Below are positions 12,673 through 23,100 of a DNA stretch of 64,000 bases, one piece after another. Position numbers and translations under genes: made by a program. Numbering within the stretch: position 1 is the first letter of the stretch; every line of letters begins with the position of its first letter. The notes under the pieces were generated by a model that did no database searches, was not told where the DNA came from, and saw only the letters and a list, made by a program, of their open reading frames with translations. Origin of the DNA: Acanthaster planci (Eukaryota; Echinodermata; Asteroidea; Valvatida; Acanthasteridae); the NCBI RefSeq assembly GCF_001949145.1, contig NW_019091515.1:528451-592450 (forward strand), given 5' to 3'.

Positions 12673-15600
12673 TTTCCTTTTTTCGTGGGCATTTTTACGT
12701 ATGAGATCAAGTTTATTGGTACCAAGGAACCTGTGTTTTGACTTCAAATTAAAGTGGGGTTTTCCCGCAGTGCCCGTACATGCGCACCAGTGGTGTGAAT
12801 GCGCTTCAACACAAACGTTCACCGGCCATGGAAGCTGAGCTCTGAAGAGCTGTCTAACTGAAAGAAACCTGAGCCAGGGAATAGATTCTATTTCTCTGCC
12901 TTCCCCTCCCCCCCTCCTCCTCCAAGATGGAGAATGATGGATGGCGTAGCCTCAATCCACCCAGAATGCGAAGGAGAGGCAGACTTGCCTCTCGCCATGA
13001 ACTCCAGCCTCAGTCGTAACGGGCCGTGATGCATCACCATGATCACCAGGCTTAGACGTATGGTAGATGCGTATGCAGCTGTGCGTCCACATTTTCAACC
13101 AGCATTCCCCCCCCCTTTGGATTTTGAGCACATTTTAAGGTCATGCATTTGGTTGTGCTAAGGACTTTTCAAAACATTGATATTACCTATTCTACATTCA
13201 GCAAAATTGTTTTTTTGCGGAATGGCAAATTCTGGCCTAGAGTGGTCCAAATTTATTTCAAATGAAGCTCTTGTATACACATATACGTGTATATATGTGC
13301 CCTTTTTATGTGTGTACATAAATGTAACTTTAAAAACCCACTCACCCTGCAAAAGCTCTCATATTCCAAAGGAAGAGGCTTGGGTTTGCACGGATTAAGA
13401 AGAGGGGAAAAACAGATGCGAAGTTCTCCACTCTCCATAAAGTCTGAGGATATCACCCCCCCCTTAAGAAATGTGTGACTTTGACTCCCGGACATAATGC
13501 CTTCACAAGTGGAGCAAGTGTCAGTGCTGAATCCCCTTGTTGAAAGCGAGAGTCTTTTGTGCCTGCTAATCAGGGGCGATGATGGATTGGAAGGGGGTGC
13601 GAGAGAGGGAGAAGGGATGGCAGCGCGCAGCACAGTGCCGAGAATCACTTGTGCACCAGCCATCCGGCCAGGCTGTGCTGGGAGGCGCTCGTGCGAGACA
13701 ACATTGCACATTCATTAACCCTAGACCTCCCAGATCAATGACAATCCAGCAAGAGAGTTTTGACTTGACCGAGGGAAGGAGTGCCCACTGCATTGTTGCA
13801 GTTCACCCCTCCCCTCTTGTCATACGTGTTCATGGAATGCTGTGATAGTGTTGCCTAGATAACCAATCTAGACCTGCAGGCCTGGAATGGACTTTTATTT
13901 GCTGTCATTCATATTCATTGAGCAAACATACAGATTTTCAAGGAAAAATCCTTTCATTTGGTGAATTTTTGAAATTTGAGGGCATTTCCTAAACTTGGTA
14001 TTTGTGCTTTGAACTTGGTCTTTTTTGGCTGGGTTTTTTATGGTATGCCTCAGTGTACATGGGTTTTATTTAAAATTACATTCAGTTGCCAAAATTGGAA
14101 AGCTCAAAAATTCTGTTCATACATGTATATTAGGGGTTATCGCGCTTTTAAATTGTGTGATGCATGATGAATATTCATGATCCAGCATGCTCACTTCAAT
14201 ACTCAGCTCCTTAGCTGTGCTTTCCGTTCCCAATTTTTCTGTGATGGAGAAAAGAGGTTGGTTGATATTTTTGTTCCTGTTTGCCAGAAATTTAACAAGA
14301 TTGCCCTCCCGTTAGGTCCAGAATTCTGACACATCGACGCCTTTTGTTCAGGTCATTTCATTCTTGCCCTCAAAAGCAAACATAAATGCGGCATTGTGAC
14401 ATCAGATCAAATAGTCGTGCTGCAAATTTGTCAAAGTTTAACACCTTTCAACTCAGGTGAATTTCACTGCAAATGTTTTGTGTTGTCAAATTTGCTCCAC
14501 TTTTGCATTTGCCGGAAGTGTGAACTGGCCTTTATACTGCACAGCAATTACTTTCATTGTTTGCAGGATCACTATACCCTCCATTGCATGCCTGGGGCTT
14601 CAGTGCATGTTTATTATTGCGCCGTCCCCTGCAGAGTTTTATATTCACATCACCAAGCAAAATTGTTAGTTACGGTTTGGTATCACGGAAGAGAGGGGAA
14701 AAAAATGGAGAGAGAGAAGGTAAAAGTGGGGAAAGGTTTAGTTGTTGGCTGGCCGTGCCGTGAGTGGCACCGGTGGAAATGGATACCAGTGTGGCGTGGT
14801 TAATGGCTGAGAGACAAAAGCAACCAGCCATGGCTCTGCATCAGGTCGCGTAATTACGGAGAATGCTGCCTGTCCAAACACCCCCCCCAAACCTCTGATC
14901 ACGTCTCCCCACAGACAGTTTGAAATCCCTCAATTTCACACTTGATGGTCTTCAATCCATTAGAGCTTCCCCCTTGTCTCTCTTTCCTTCTACTTTTTTT
15001 TTTTTTTTCCTTCTTCTTCTTCTTGCCTCCCCACTCGCTTTCCCTTCATTCTTCGGCGATGACGGTAGTGATGATGATTACTCGATAGTTGTGCGGTCAG
15101 TCAGTCAGGTAGAAAGCCGCAGGAAAGGCACACTCGAATTGATTCGTGGCCGGCGGCGTTTGGAGAATGAGGGGGACGTCTGTCTGGAAAAATGCGTTTC
15201 TTTCTCCCGCTTTTGTTTTCCCCCCTCCACCCGGTTTAATAAAAAATGGATGTGTTTTAGATTACCCCCAAATCTGATCGATAACGATTTCGGCATGAAC
15301 GGTTTACTTTGCAGGGAGTGTAAGGACAGAGGTGGCGGGACAGCTTTTAATCATCTCCTCCTCTTTAATGTTGCCGTTGCTTTTTTCTCCTCTCGCTTCC
15401 GTTTCGTCCGTTCATGCTGAATTGACCCCTCCAATGAGTGCATTTTTTTTTCCCCCCACTAAGTTGGAATGAAGCACGGACGGGCAGAGGCAGCCGCATA
15501 CATGCGCATGTTACATGTATGAAGGCCCGCATCCGTGTGCCTACATGTTGCTCTCTCTCTCCCCTCGCCACGCGGCACTTTCCGACCACCACTCGGCGTA

Positions 15601-17590
15601 ACGCCAATGTCGGTTTTGAATTTTCAAGTTGAGGACGGGGCGGCAGACGAGCGCTTGCATATGGGACGTTGCCGTTATCGATCGCCTTCAATCATTCATA
15701 CGTCTTGCCAGCCTGCGCAGCGTTTGTTTGCCGCCTCACGCTCTAACCCACCCTCCCTGCACACACGGCATCTCAAAAGCTCTACAACTATCATAAGCAG
15801 TGTCCTCTTACTAAGAGGGTCCTCTGCTGTGCTGGGCGATATCTCAATATCCCACCCCTAATTGTTATAGTAACGATATCGCCATTGCTGTACCTAACCA
15901 AATTTGACTGGTTACTATGCAGTTGGCATATTTTTGATTCTTTTTTTCAGTCTGCAATGTCCACCACCAGTTGTTAACCTCTGAATATTAATATAAACCC
16001 ACAGCAAGCCATGTTAGGTTTGGTTGACAACCTAAAGTGGTCCCGGAAACAAATTCTACAAAACCCCAGTGCATATGTAAACTGAAAACTGTGCAATACC
16101 ATTTAGAATAGAGAGGGGGGAAAAAACAAACACAGGTGTGATTTTTCAGCTTCTTTATGGATATCAGGATTTTGGACTTCGAATTCAGGGATTTTTAATT
16201 CATTTCAGTTTTTCTACCATTTGCACTTTGTACACAGACCAAGTGCAAAACTTAAATAATTGTAGCCACTGGGAAGAGAAAGTTTTGTTGTTAAGCCCAG
16301 CAAAATTAAAGTACAAATATTCCATTGTCATTGTTACAATCCCCTCTGCTGGATTTGCAAGGATTTCTGTTCATCCCTGTCGCTTCTTTTCTGTTGACTT
16401 AAATACGTATATATCAGTCAAAACCCCTTTTGTGTCCAAGTGTTGAGTGATTTGGCATGTAAGATCTACATAGCCCCAACCTTCCTAACCCCATGACCGG
16501 CCATGGTTGAACCCCCCCACAATAACACCCAGGGCAATGATTTACAGGCAATGTGTGTGCGTTTATTAGCCGAATGCCTGGGGGGCAGGCCAACCTACAT
16601 GTACTCCCTCTCTGGGAGAGAGGTTGCAGGCAGCCAGAGCCCCCACCAGGGTGGAAGGAGGGTGTGAAAGTCCTGTTACCTGCTGTGAATTATGGAATAG
16701 GGGCTGTTAATGTATGAGCTGTCTAATGCAACATCATGGGCCCAAGTAATGCTTGGGGTTTCCATGCCCATGCCCTCCGCACATGTACATGTATATGTAC
16801 AACCGTGTACATGTGGAGCCTTCATTGGCTTGTGTGTGCCCTTACATGTTAAAGTGAGCTGCCTGTCAACTGAAGGGCCAGTACAGTGTAATTTTTTTCC
16901 CCACATGACCCTTTGCGTCCCATGTGAAATTTGTTTCAATTGTGTTTGTGCCATTTCAAGGGTATTTGGGGAATCCTTTTTTTTTCTTTTTGGCTTTTTG
17001 ATTCAAATGCGTATTTCCATCGTCATTGAGCAAAACTGTGATGTCATCTTTGGCAGATGCCCCAAGATTTACAGCTGTTTGAGCATGAAGAGTCTCTAGA
17101 ATTTAGCTTACTTTGTTGTGGTTACTTTTCTTTTCCTTCCGTGAGGTACCAGTACTTGACAGTAGAGCCAACGAGCGACCCTTTCTCACATTAAGGGGTT
17201 GAATGCAACCTTACTTCCGTTCCTTGTAACACGCTGACCAAGTCTCTGCAAACTGGGTCACAAGTTAACAGGCAATTTAGGATTTCACCCTTGTGTGTGG
17301 TTGACAGAACAGGAAATACATTGTCCACAGCCTTCCAAGATCTCTCAGAATATACCGTGAGGTTTTGGGGTGTACAGTCATAATTCATGTAGATGGATTG
17401 CGCCTGCTACATGTAAATCATATGACCTGTCGTGGGTATCAACCCCATAGCAACGATGTCTTTTGAGTGGTGTTTGCAAACAATACAACCAAGTCACTGT
17501 ATGGTATTGTACCCAGCACATCAGTAGTCTGAGTACGGTACCTATGGTCAGCTTTATTTTTGTTGAATGATACTTATGAAACACTTTGAT

Positions 17591-17734
17591 TTTGGTGGAT
17601 ACCGTGTTTGGTGGATACCGTGTTTGGTGGATACCGTGTTTGGTGGATACTGTGTTTGGTGGATACCGTGTTTGGTGGATACCGTGTTTGGTGGATACCG
17701 TGTTTGGTGGATACCGTGTTTGGTGGATACGGTG
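17591..17734 (+). repeat. 16-bp minisatellite, nine copies
   Basis: Nine head-to-tail copies of TTTGGTGGATACCGTG. Seven copies are identical; copy 4 (17639-17654) has ACTGTG and copy 9 (17719-17734) has ACGGTG, each one substitution. Because 16 is not a multiple of three, the array is read in all three frames over 48 bases, giving a Gly/Trp-rich 16-residue period (GGYRVWWIPCLVDTVF). The open frames across it are a property of the unit and not evidence of a gene. The near-identity of the copies indicates recent expansion. Confidence 0.97.
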
Positions 17735-18076
17735 TTTATTGATATTTAGTACCCACTACAGGTATACCTGCCAACCATTCAGAATTTGGCAGAACCGTTA
17801 CAAAAATACAAGCTGCATCATGGATTACGAACTAATCGCCCTTCATTACCAATTTTCTGCAAACTTGCTTCCTTTGATGATTAATGCAATGATTTCATTA
17901 GAAACCAAAAAGGCATGGTGTGTCAATTGTTTGTCTGTTTGTTGTCTCATTTGAACGTAATTTAATTGGGACCGTGCGTCATGCATGAACAATATAAGTG
18001 CAAAATGTTGAACCAATGTGATCTTAATGACATCATTGGTGCCCGGGCCTACGACTTACTGCACTCAAAATGACGA

Positions 18077-18220
18077 TCACCAGTGTGCGAGTTCAACAGA
18101 GGATCCGAAGATACACAAAGTGCTTCCATGTTAGTTGGTGCCCTGAAGTAACTGCTACTTTAAAAAAAAAAGTCACCAGTGCTTTCACGGCGCAGGTGAT
18201 CTGAAGATACATGAAGCGCT
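18077..18220 (+). repeat. diverged direct repeat, two 48-bp copies
   Basis: Copy 1 at 18077-18124 and copy 2 at 18173-18220 share TCACCAGTG at their starts and GAAGATACA...AAG(T/C)GCT at their ends, 96 bases apart. They lie just upstream of the transposase remnant at 18299 and may be subterminal repeats of that element. Confidence 0.6.
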
Positions 18221-18298
18221 AGTGCTACTGTGCATGTGCGCAGCTTTGCATCAATGTGATCGAGATCCTGACAGTGTGCTGAGGAAGAAGTAAACAAA

Positions 18299-18503
18299 AT
18301 GTTGCGAAAGCAATGCGTATCGCAGAAATTCCAGGCTGAATACTCAAACAAGTACCCACTGATTGCTTCTTCGAAAGGCGGAGAACATTACGTGTTTTGT
18401 ACAGTTTGTCGAGTCCCACGGAGGACTTCATGACATGGAAAAACACGTGGGATCTAAAAAGCATAAAACCCATAGTGATGCAACCAGTCCAGTGAAAAGC
18501 TGA
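18299..18503 (+). pseudogene. zinc-finger transposase N-terminal remnant, frameshifted
   Basis: From the ATG at 18299 a 44-codon frame reads a charged, aromatic stretch (KFQAEYSNKYPLIASSKGG...) and the zinc-ligand pair FCTVC (cysteines at about 18398 and 18407), then stops at 18431. The continuation lies in another frame: SHGG (about 18414-18425), then KHVGSKKHK with histidines at 18444 and 18462, ending at a stop at 18501-18503. Together this is a C-x2-C...H-x5-H finger of the kind found at the N-terminus of hAT-like transposases and related transposon proteins. Compared with what I remember of such fingers, several residues between the second cysteine and the HGG motif are missing, fitting a small frame-disrupting deletion. 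No catalytic core or dimerisation domain follows. It is a dead fragment; the family assignment rests on motif recognition. Confidence 0.65.
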
Positions 18504-18543
18504 CTAATGGTTTTTTTTGGTAGTATTACTAGTATTTACTAGG

Positions 18544-18691
18544 TATAGAGTACCGAAGTGTGATGTCACTGTGAACCAGAAAGTGTAGTACAAACGAATG
18601 GAGTACGTGCGCGTGTTCACGCACTGGTCCTCGCGCTAGTGCCTTTTACACACTAATTGTGCACGTGACATATTCATTTTGGTACTCTATA
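18544..18691. mobile_element. MITE-like inverted-repeat element, ~148 bp
   Basis: TATAGAGTACC at 18544-18554 is matched in inverted orientation by GGTACTCTATA at 18681-18691 (11 of 11). Similarity continues inward more loosely (GATGTCAC on the left against GTGACATAT on the right). The centre is rich in CG/GC palindromic pieces. Both ends begin with TA, so a TA target duplication is possible but cannot be told from the repeat itself. It carries no coding capacity. Confidence 0.6.
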
Positions 18692-18940
18692 TGTATTCAT
18701 GAGGAATGTATTACAGGTGGCACCCTTCAGATTGTCACATAGAGGTACATGTACACACAAATGTCTTGTACATGTACATTTTCGTGCCTCTGATTTGACA
18801 CCAGATCAGGCGCACTTATCAGTCTCGTATGGGGTGATACGGTGCACAGTTATTGCAAATACATCTGATGTGTCACACGATTGTGCTCGATTCCTGTTTT
18901 TTTATTCCACAAAGTTGGCAGGCGTGTATAGGTCACGTGA

Positions 18941-20194
18941 CTTGGCAGTAAGCCTGTTCGATATGGTGATATTTTGCAATATTTCGATATGATGTTGATG
19001 TTGGATACCATATCGTTCGTAAAAACACATATCGGGATATCGTGCAAATCGACATGCCAAAAATTATTGTTGAGCCGTGCATGCATTACTGCATTTCAGT
19101 CACACAAATACTCCACTGAAAACCTCAAACCACAAAGTCACTGTTGGCCCCTAGCACCTGCAAGGGTCTTACAAGTATTAGGGGGAGAACCAAACCAACA
19201 GATTGTATGCACGTGTAATGTATTGTACAGTAAACTCCAGCTAAGTCGGCTCTCTCACTCTGGCCGTTTTCCAATACTCAACCTCGTCTCCATCTCAGGC
19301 TCTGTCTCCAAAACCAATTCCCGATTGTGAGCCTGAAGCATTTTGATTAAATTGAAGAACTGTAATGTTTGGCTCTTTTGCATCTTACTTGATGTTTAGT
19401 GCCACTGTCAAACTTGCTATTGCGCTTACAACTTCAAAGTCAGGTAGTAAACAAACAGGTGAAGCCTGAACTGAGACAAAGTCGAGTATTGAAAACAGCC
19501 TACATGTTAAGTTCGTTCAATAAGGCGACCCCCAAAATGGTTAGAGTGCATGCGTGTAGCCCAAGAGGGGTCCCTGGTATTGATGTACTCAACCACGTGC
19601 ATGCATCAGTCGGGCAAGTGTGGGGCTTGTCGCTCAACGCTTCTAAGCAACAGCAGTAAAGGAAACTGATACCGAAGCGTGATATTTTTATTGCCAACTT
19701 ACACAAAAGATTTTTTTGTGGTCTTGTAGAAAAGGGACCGAGTGAAACATGCCGACTTATGAGAAATAAATGACGATTTAGAAATGAGGTGAGGGCATCA
19801 ATACCAGTAGCCCCTCTAGTAACACGCATATGCTCTGTCCATTTTTGGGGTTGCCTTATTGAGCGAACTTTTCCGCTAATGTGTGTCGGGAAATGGCTTT
19901 TTCTGTACTGTGCCATGATATGATATGTGATAATTTAATGCCCACAATTTCCATGTTGAAGTTTGCTTTCCACCAGCATACATGTATAAGAGTTCTAAAT
20001 GTAGAGATAATACAAAGGCCTGTACATCGGGTTTTTTTTTTCTTTTTTTTACAAGGCTCTAGAGACATGGTGATTTCGGTTGTGTTTATTTTATGAATGG
20101 AAAAATGACATCACGATAATATCGGATATCGCGATATTTTTTCATGATATCGCGATATGAAAAAAAATTAATATCAAACGGGCTTACTTGGCAG
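18941..20194. mobile_element. hAT-like non-autonomous DNA transposon with 8-bp target duplication
   Basis: The element proper spans 18949-20186 (1,238 bp). Identical 8-bp copies of CTTGGCAG flank it at 18941-18948 and 20187-20194. The terminal inverted repeats are TAAGCCTGTTCGATAT on the left and, read from the right end, TAAGCCCGTTTGATAT (14 of 16). Just inside both ends are ATATCG/CGATAT-rich stretches, including GATATCGCGATAT repeats at 20120-20160. An 8-bp duplication with short inverted ends is the signature of the hAT superfamily. No frame inside encodes a recognisable transposase; the longest are under 140 codons and overlap, so it must have been moved by an enzyme supplied elsewhere. 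The intact duplication points to a fairly recent insertion. Confidence 0.92.
19509..19870. repeat. internal inverted repeat inside the hAT-like element
   Basis: A 77-bp arm at 19509-19585 (starts AAGTTCGTTCAATAAGGC, ends GGTATTGATG) pairs with a 75-bp arm at 19796-19870 in opposite orientation, at roughly 80 percent identity by eye. About 210 bp separate them. The transcript could fold into a long hairpin. It may be an older element nested in the transposon or an internal inverted duplication. Confidence 0.8.
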
Positions 20195-23100
20195 GCGCAA
20201 TCAGTCTGTTTGAGTAAATGTTGACCTCAAGATATTACTGCTAATCTGGCCTTAACAGCTAGGGATAGAGCTTGTAGACCTCTGTCATATTACCTACTAT
20301 TCCCGTGGATGGAAATGTTTGTTGAAGTCCCAGCGTCACCCTTGGTTGGGTTTCATAATTTTACCCCAGAATATACATTGTGCATATGGCCCATTACTTT
20401 GTAAGAGGGTCGTATCTTCATTAAGATCGTGCCTTGGTGTTTCTCATTTAGTGTTCTGATTGCTGGCAAGAGTATTTGTTATTTGGTGAATTAAGACCTG
20501 TGCATACTTCGCGCGAAAGCGAACGCGAATATGTGATGTCTAATCAAATATTTGCGCTGCTTATTTGTAAAAGATGAACACATTTCGACTCGAGCGGAAT
20601 TTTTGTTGCAAATTTTCCGTGACATCAAATTCGTTTACGCTTCTGCAGTCTGAACCGGCCTTTACTCTTTTGCTGTTGCACTGACGACCAGCGATAATTG
20701 CACCAGCCACTGGTGGGCAAAAATGGACTGATGGGGAAAGAACAGAACCTGTTGTCAAGGTCCTTGCCATTAGATACGGCAAGCAAGCCTGTTTAGGATG
20801 TGAGTTGTGGCCTACCCAATGCACTTGAATTGTAGTTATGTGTTAGAGTTGTATGGGTGAATGTGTCAGTGGGAAACATAAAAGTGCATGCACACTGGGC
20901 GCCCCTTTAAAAGTAACCAGAAAGCCCTCTTCCCAGAATATTCCCTCGATCGCAAATGAAGGAACCAAATATGAGAGCACCTGCGAATTTCAAATGAATT
21001 AAAAACTGGATCCTTCGTGTCGAGGCAGCACCCCCTCTCCCCCCTTCACTCGTTTCACCTTTACCCCTGCGCATCCCCAGATGATGAGTTGATGCCTGTG
21101 AGAAGGTTTGGCACCCGCGGGGGGGAAGAGAGCAGAGGTGTTAGTCTGCGGTGACATAACGTGTGAATAATTCAGTGGGGCCCCTAATTTATTGGCCACA
21201 AATGTTGCCGGTTGCGGAGTGTCGGCGAGGCTCCCCCCCGTACATGTTCCTGCCACCTTCTCGGCTCCGCCGCAAGACTGCTGATGACGATGCCGCCAGT
21301 TATTATCATTTCATTCCTCTCTTTTTTTTGGCCTTCCTTGCAATAATAATAAAGTGCAGATGATAAATCTTGCACAGCGCCCCCCCCCCGTGAAATGCCT
21401 TGGGCACCTCAGAGAGACAAGAATATTCAGGTTATCCCAATAATAAATCTTGAGAATTGAGTTGGGAAATGTGTATGAATAAGGAAAAGGTGATCTCAGC
21501 ACCTTAATGTCTTTTGCCTTATCTAACTGCTGTTTTGTTTTTTTTGTTTTTTTTTGATGTATTGATTAATAATTATTAACATCCTACGATTTGGCCAGTC
21601 CTATGCATGGAAATTTATACTCGGCAAAAATGTTGTAGTATTGTCTGAAGTTAAGGCAAAGCTGAAGATTTTGGCATATTCAGAAAGTTTTCTAACCCCT
21701 CAAAGTGTCTGAGGTTTCATGATAGATTTGAAGGCTGTTTGTGGTCCAGTATGCATTCAAATTGTGCCTTGCAAAGGAAATTTGACAGCCGTGGAACATA
21801 TGCTGTAGAATTTGCCTGGCTTGTGTTGAACTTCATACTTGCTGGCAGTACATCACAGATTCTAATTTACATTTCAATTGAATTAGGACCAAGTATGATC
21901 TGGCATTTTACAAGCCACGAAACTTTTATACATGCACATGCATGCATTACAATGCCACATGATGTCACTCACTGTATCAGCACAGGCGTATTGTTTACAA
22001 GCAGGCAAGTCATGCAGAGAAAGCCTGGTCCATTTAAAATTAATTGCGATACACAAACACATCCAAATGCTGTCCTCTGGTTTCCTCCAAGCTTGGTGTT
22101 TTCATTAAACTCCCTGATAGCCAGTGTCAGTGACCTTGTTGCCTCAATAGTGGCCAACCTCCCTTCCTCTCACAAACAGGCTGAAATCCATCTGCTCCCC
22201 ACTGTCAAACCAGAGTGTCCAGTAACCCAAATAAACCCCCCAGGGGCTTTCATCTGGACTCTTTAGCCAAGCCCCTCCTCCCCACCTCCTTGTATGTATC
22301 TCTGCCATCCTTGTGGCAGGCATTGTACTCTTTTCATGCCCTCCTTTTACCTATCTTCCCCTCTGTCTCCATCTGCCCCCCCCAGTCCACAAAGCGTGAC
22401 CTTAGAAAAGACAAGATACAAAGCGGGGGAGATATATGGTAGATCGTGTTCCTTTTCTGTCATGGAGTGGAGTAGAGGTTCTCATCGGTGGAAGAAGAGC
22501 ACTTGTCCGGCTGTTGCATTCTTTCTCGAGCCCCCATCCCATTAAGAAAGGACTCAACCCCTGGAGAACCCCTTCAGTTTGCCAGAGATGAAAGCTGTCA
22601 TCAGAGCCCGTCTGACCTCCAGTACCCTCTTGTCTGCATGCAGAAGGACTGAACCAGAGGGCTGTTTTTTTCAAATCCAGGATTTGTCTGGGGATGTATC
22701 TTCATCCCAGCTCTGGAATCCGTTTTAAACGTCCTCTGGAAACGGAGCGGAAATACCCAAAAAGATGGCTGGGGATTTTATAAATAAACAAAATGGAGGC
22801 CCCTGTAGCTGAAGAGAAAAGCCATAGAGAACAGGATTCACAGCTGGACTCGTAAAGCCAAACCTTGAGACTGCAGCAAGCTCGAAAAACTCTTCTCTCC
22901 TCATTCAGGACCCAATATTATGGCAATGCTTCACAGTTAGCGCAAACATTGTGCTTACCAAACGTTGTGCTAACTGTAGCAGAAAAATCGCACTGCTGTT
23001 TGAGCACTTTTTCACAACTTGAGCAGGCTAATGGTTGTGCGTGCATGGAGATTTTGTATCGTTTTGTCACTGATGTAAACAACTGTTTCCTCCGGGGTGA

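Larger units (their letters stand above)
9446..17590. other. non-coding stretch with scattered palindromes, no supported gene
   Basis: No gene is supported. Visible structure: a TC/GA hairpin at 10097-10135, a 17-bp duplication at 10546-10580, a perfect 16-bp palindrome at 12657-12672, a long pyrimidine tract around 14980-15030, and GGCGATATC (15835-15843) facing GATATCGCC (15875-15883), which resembles the AT/CG-palindromic ends of hAT-like transposons. A 166-codon plus-strand frame at 14920-15420 runs through the pyrimidine tract and is low-complexity chance coding. The region 12900-13800 and 15430-15780 is richer in CpG than its surroundings but shows no promoter pattern I would defend. 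Confidence 0.55.

Noticed and set aside
14920-15420. 166-codon plus-strand frame
   Set aside because: Runs through a T/C homopolymer tract and low-complexity sequence; crossed by minus-strand frames of similar size.
17567-17954. Trp/Gly-rich repeat protein frames
   Set aside because: Direct translation of the 16-bp minisatellite in all frames, not a gene.
21739-22266. 175-codon plus-strand open frame, the longest in the window
   Set aside because: No recognisable domain, no splice context, overlapped by an opposing frame; within chance for 64 kb read in six frames.
22386-22438. STKRDLRKDKIQSGGDI after a strong acceptor-like tract
   Set aside because: The only donor (gtagat) is poor, and a second overlapping frame looks equally coding.
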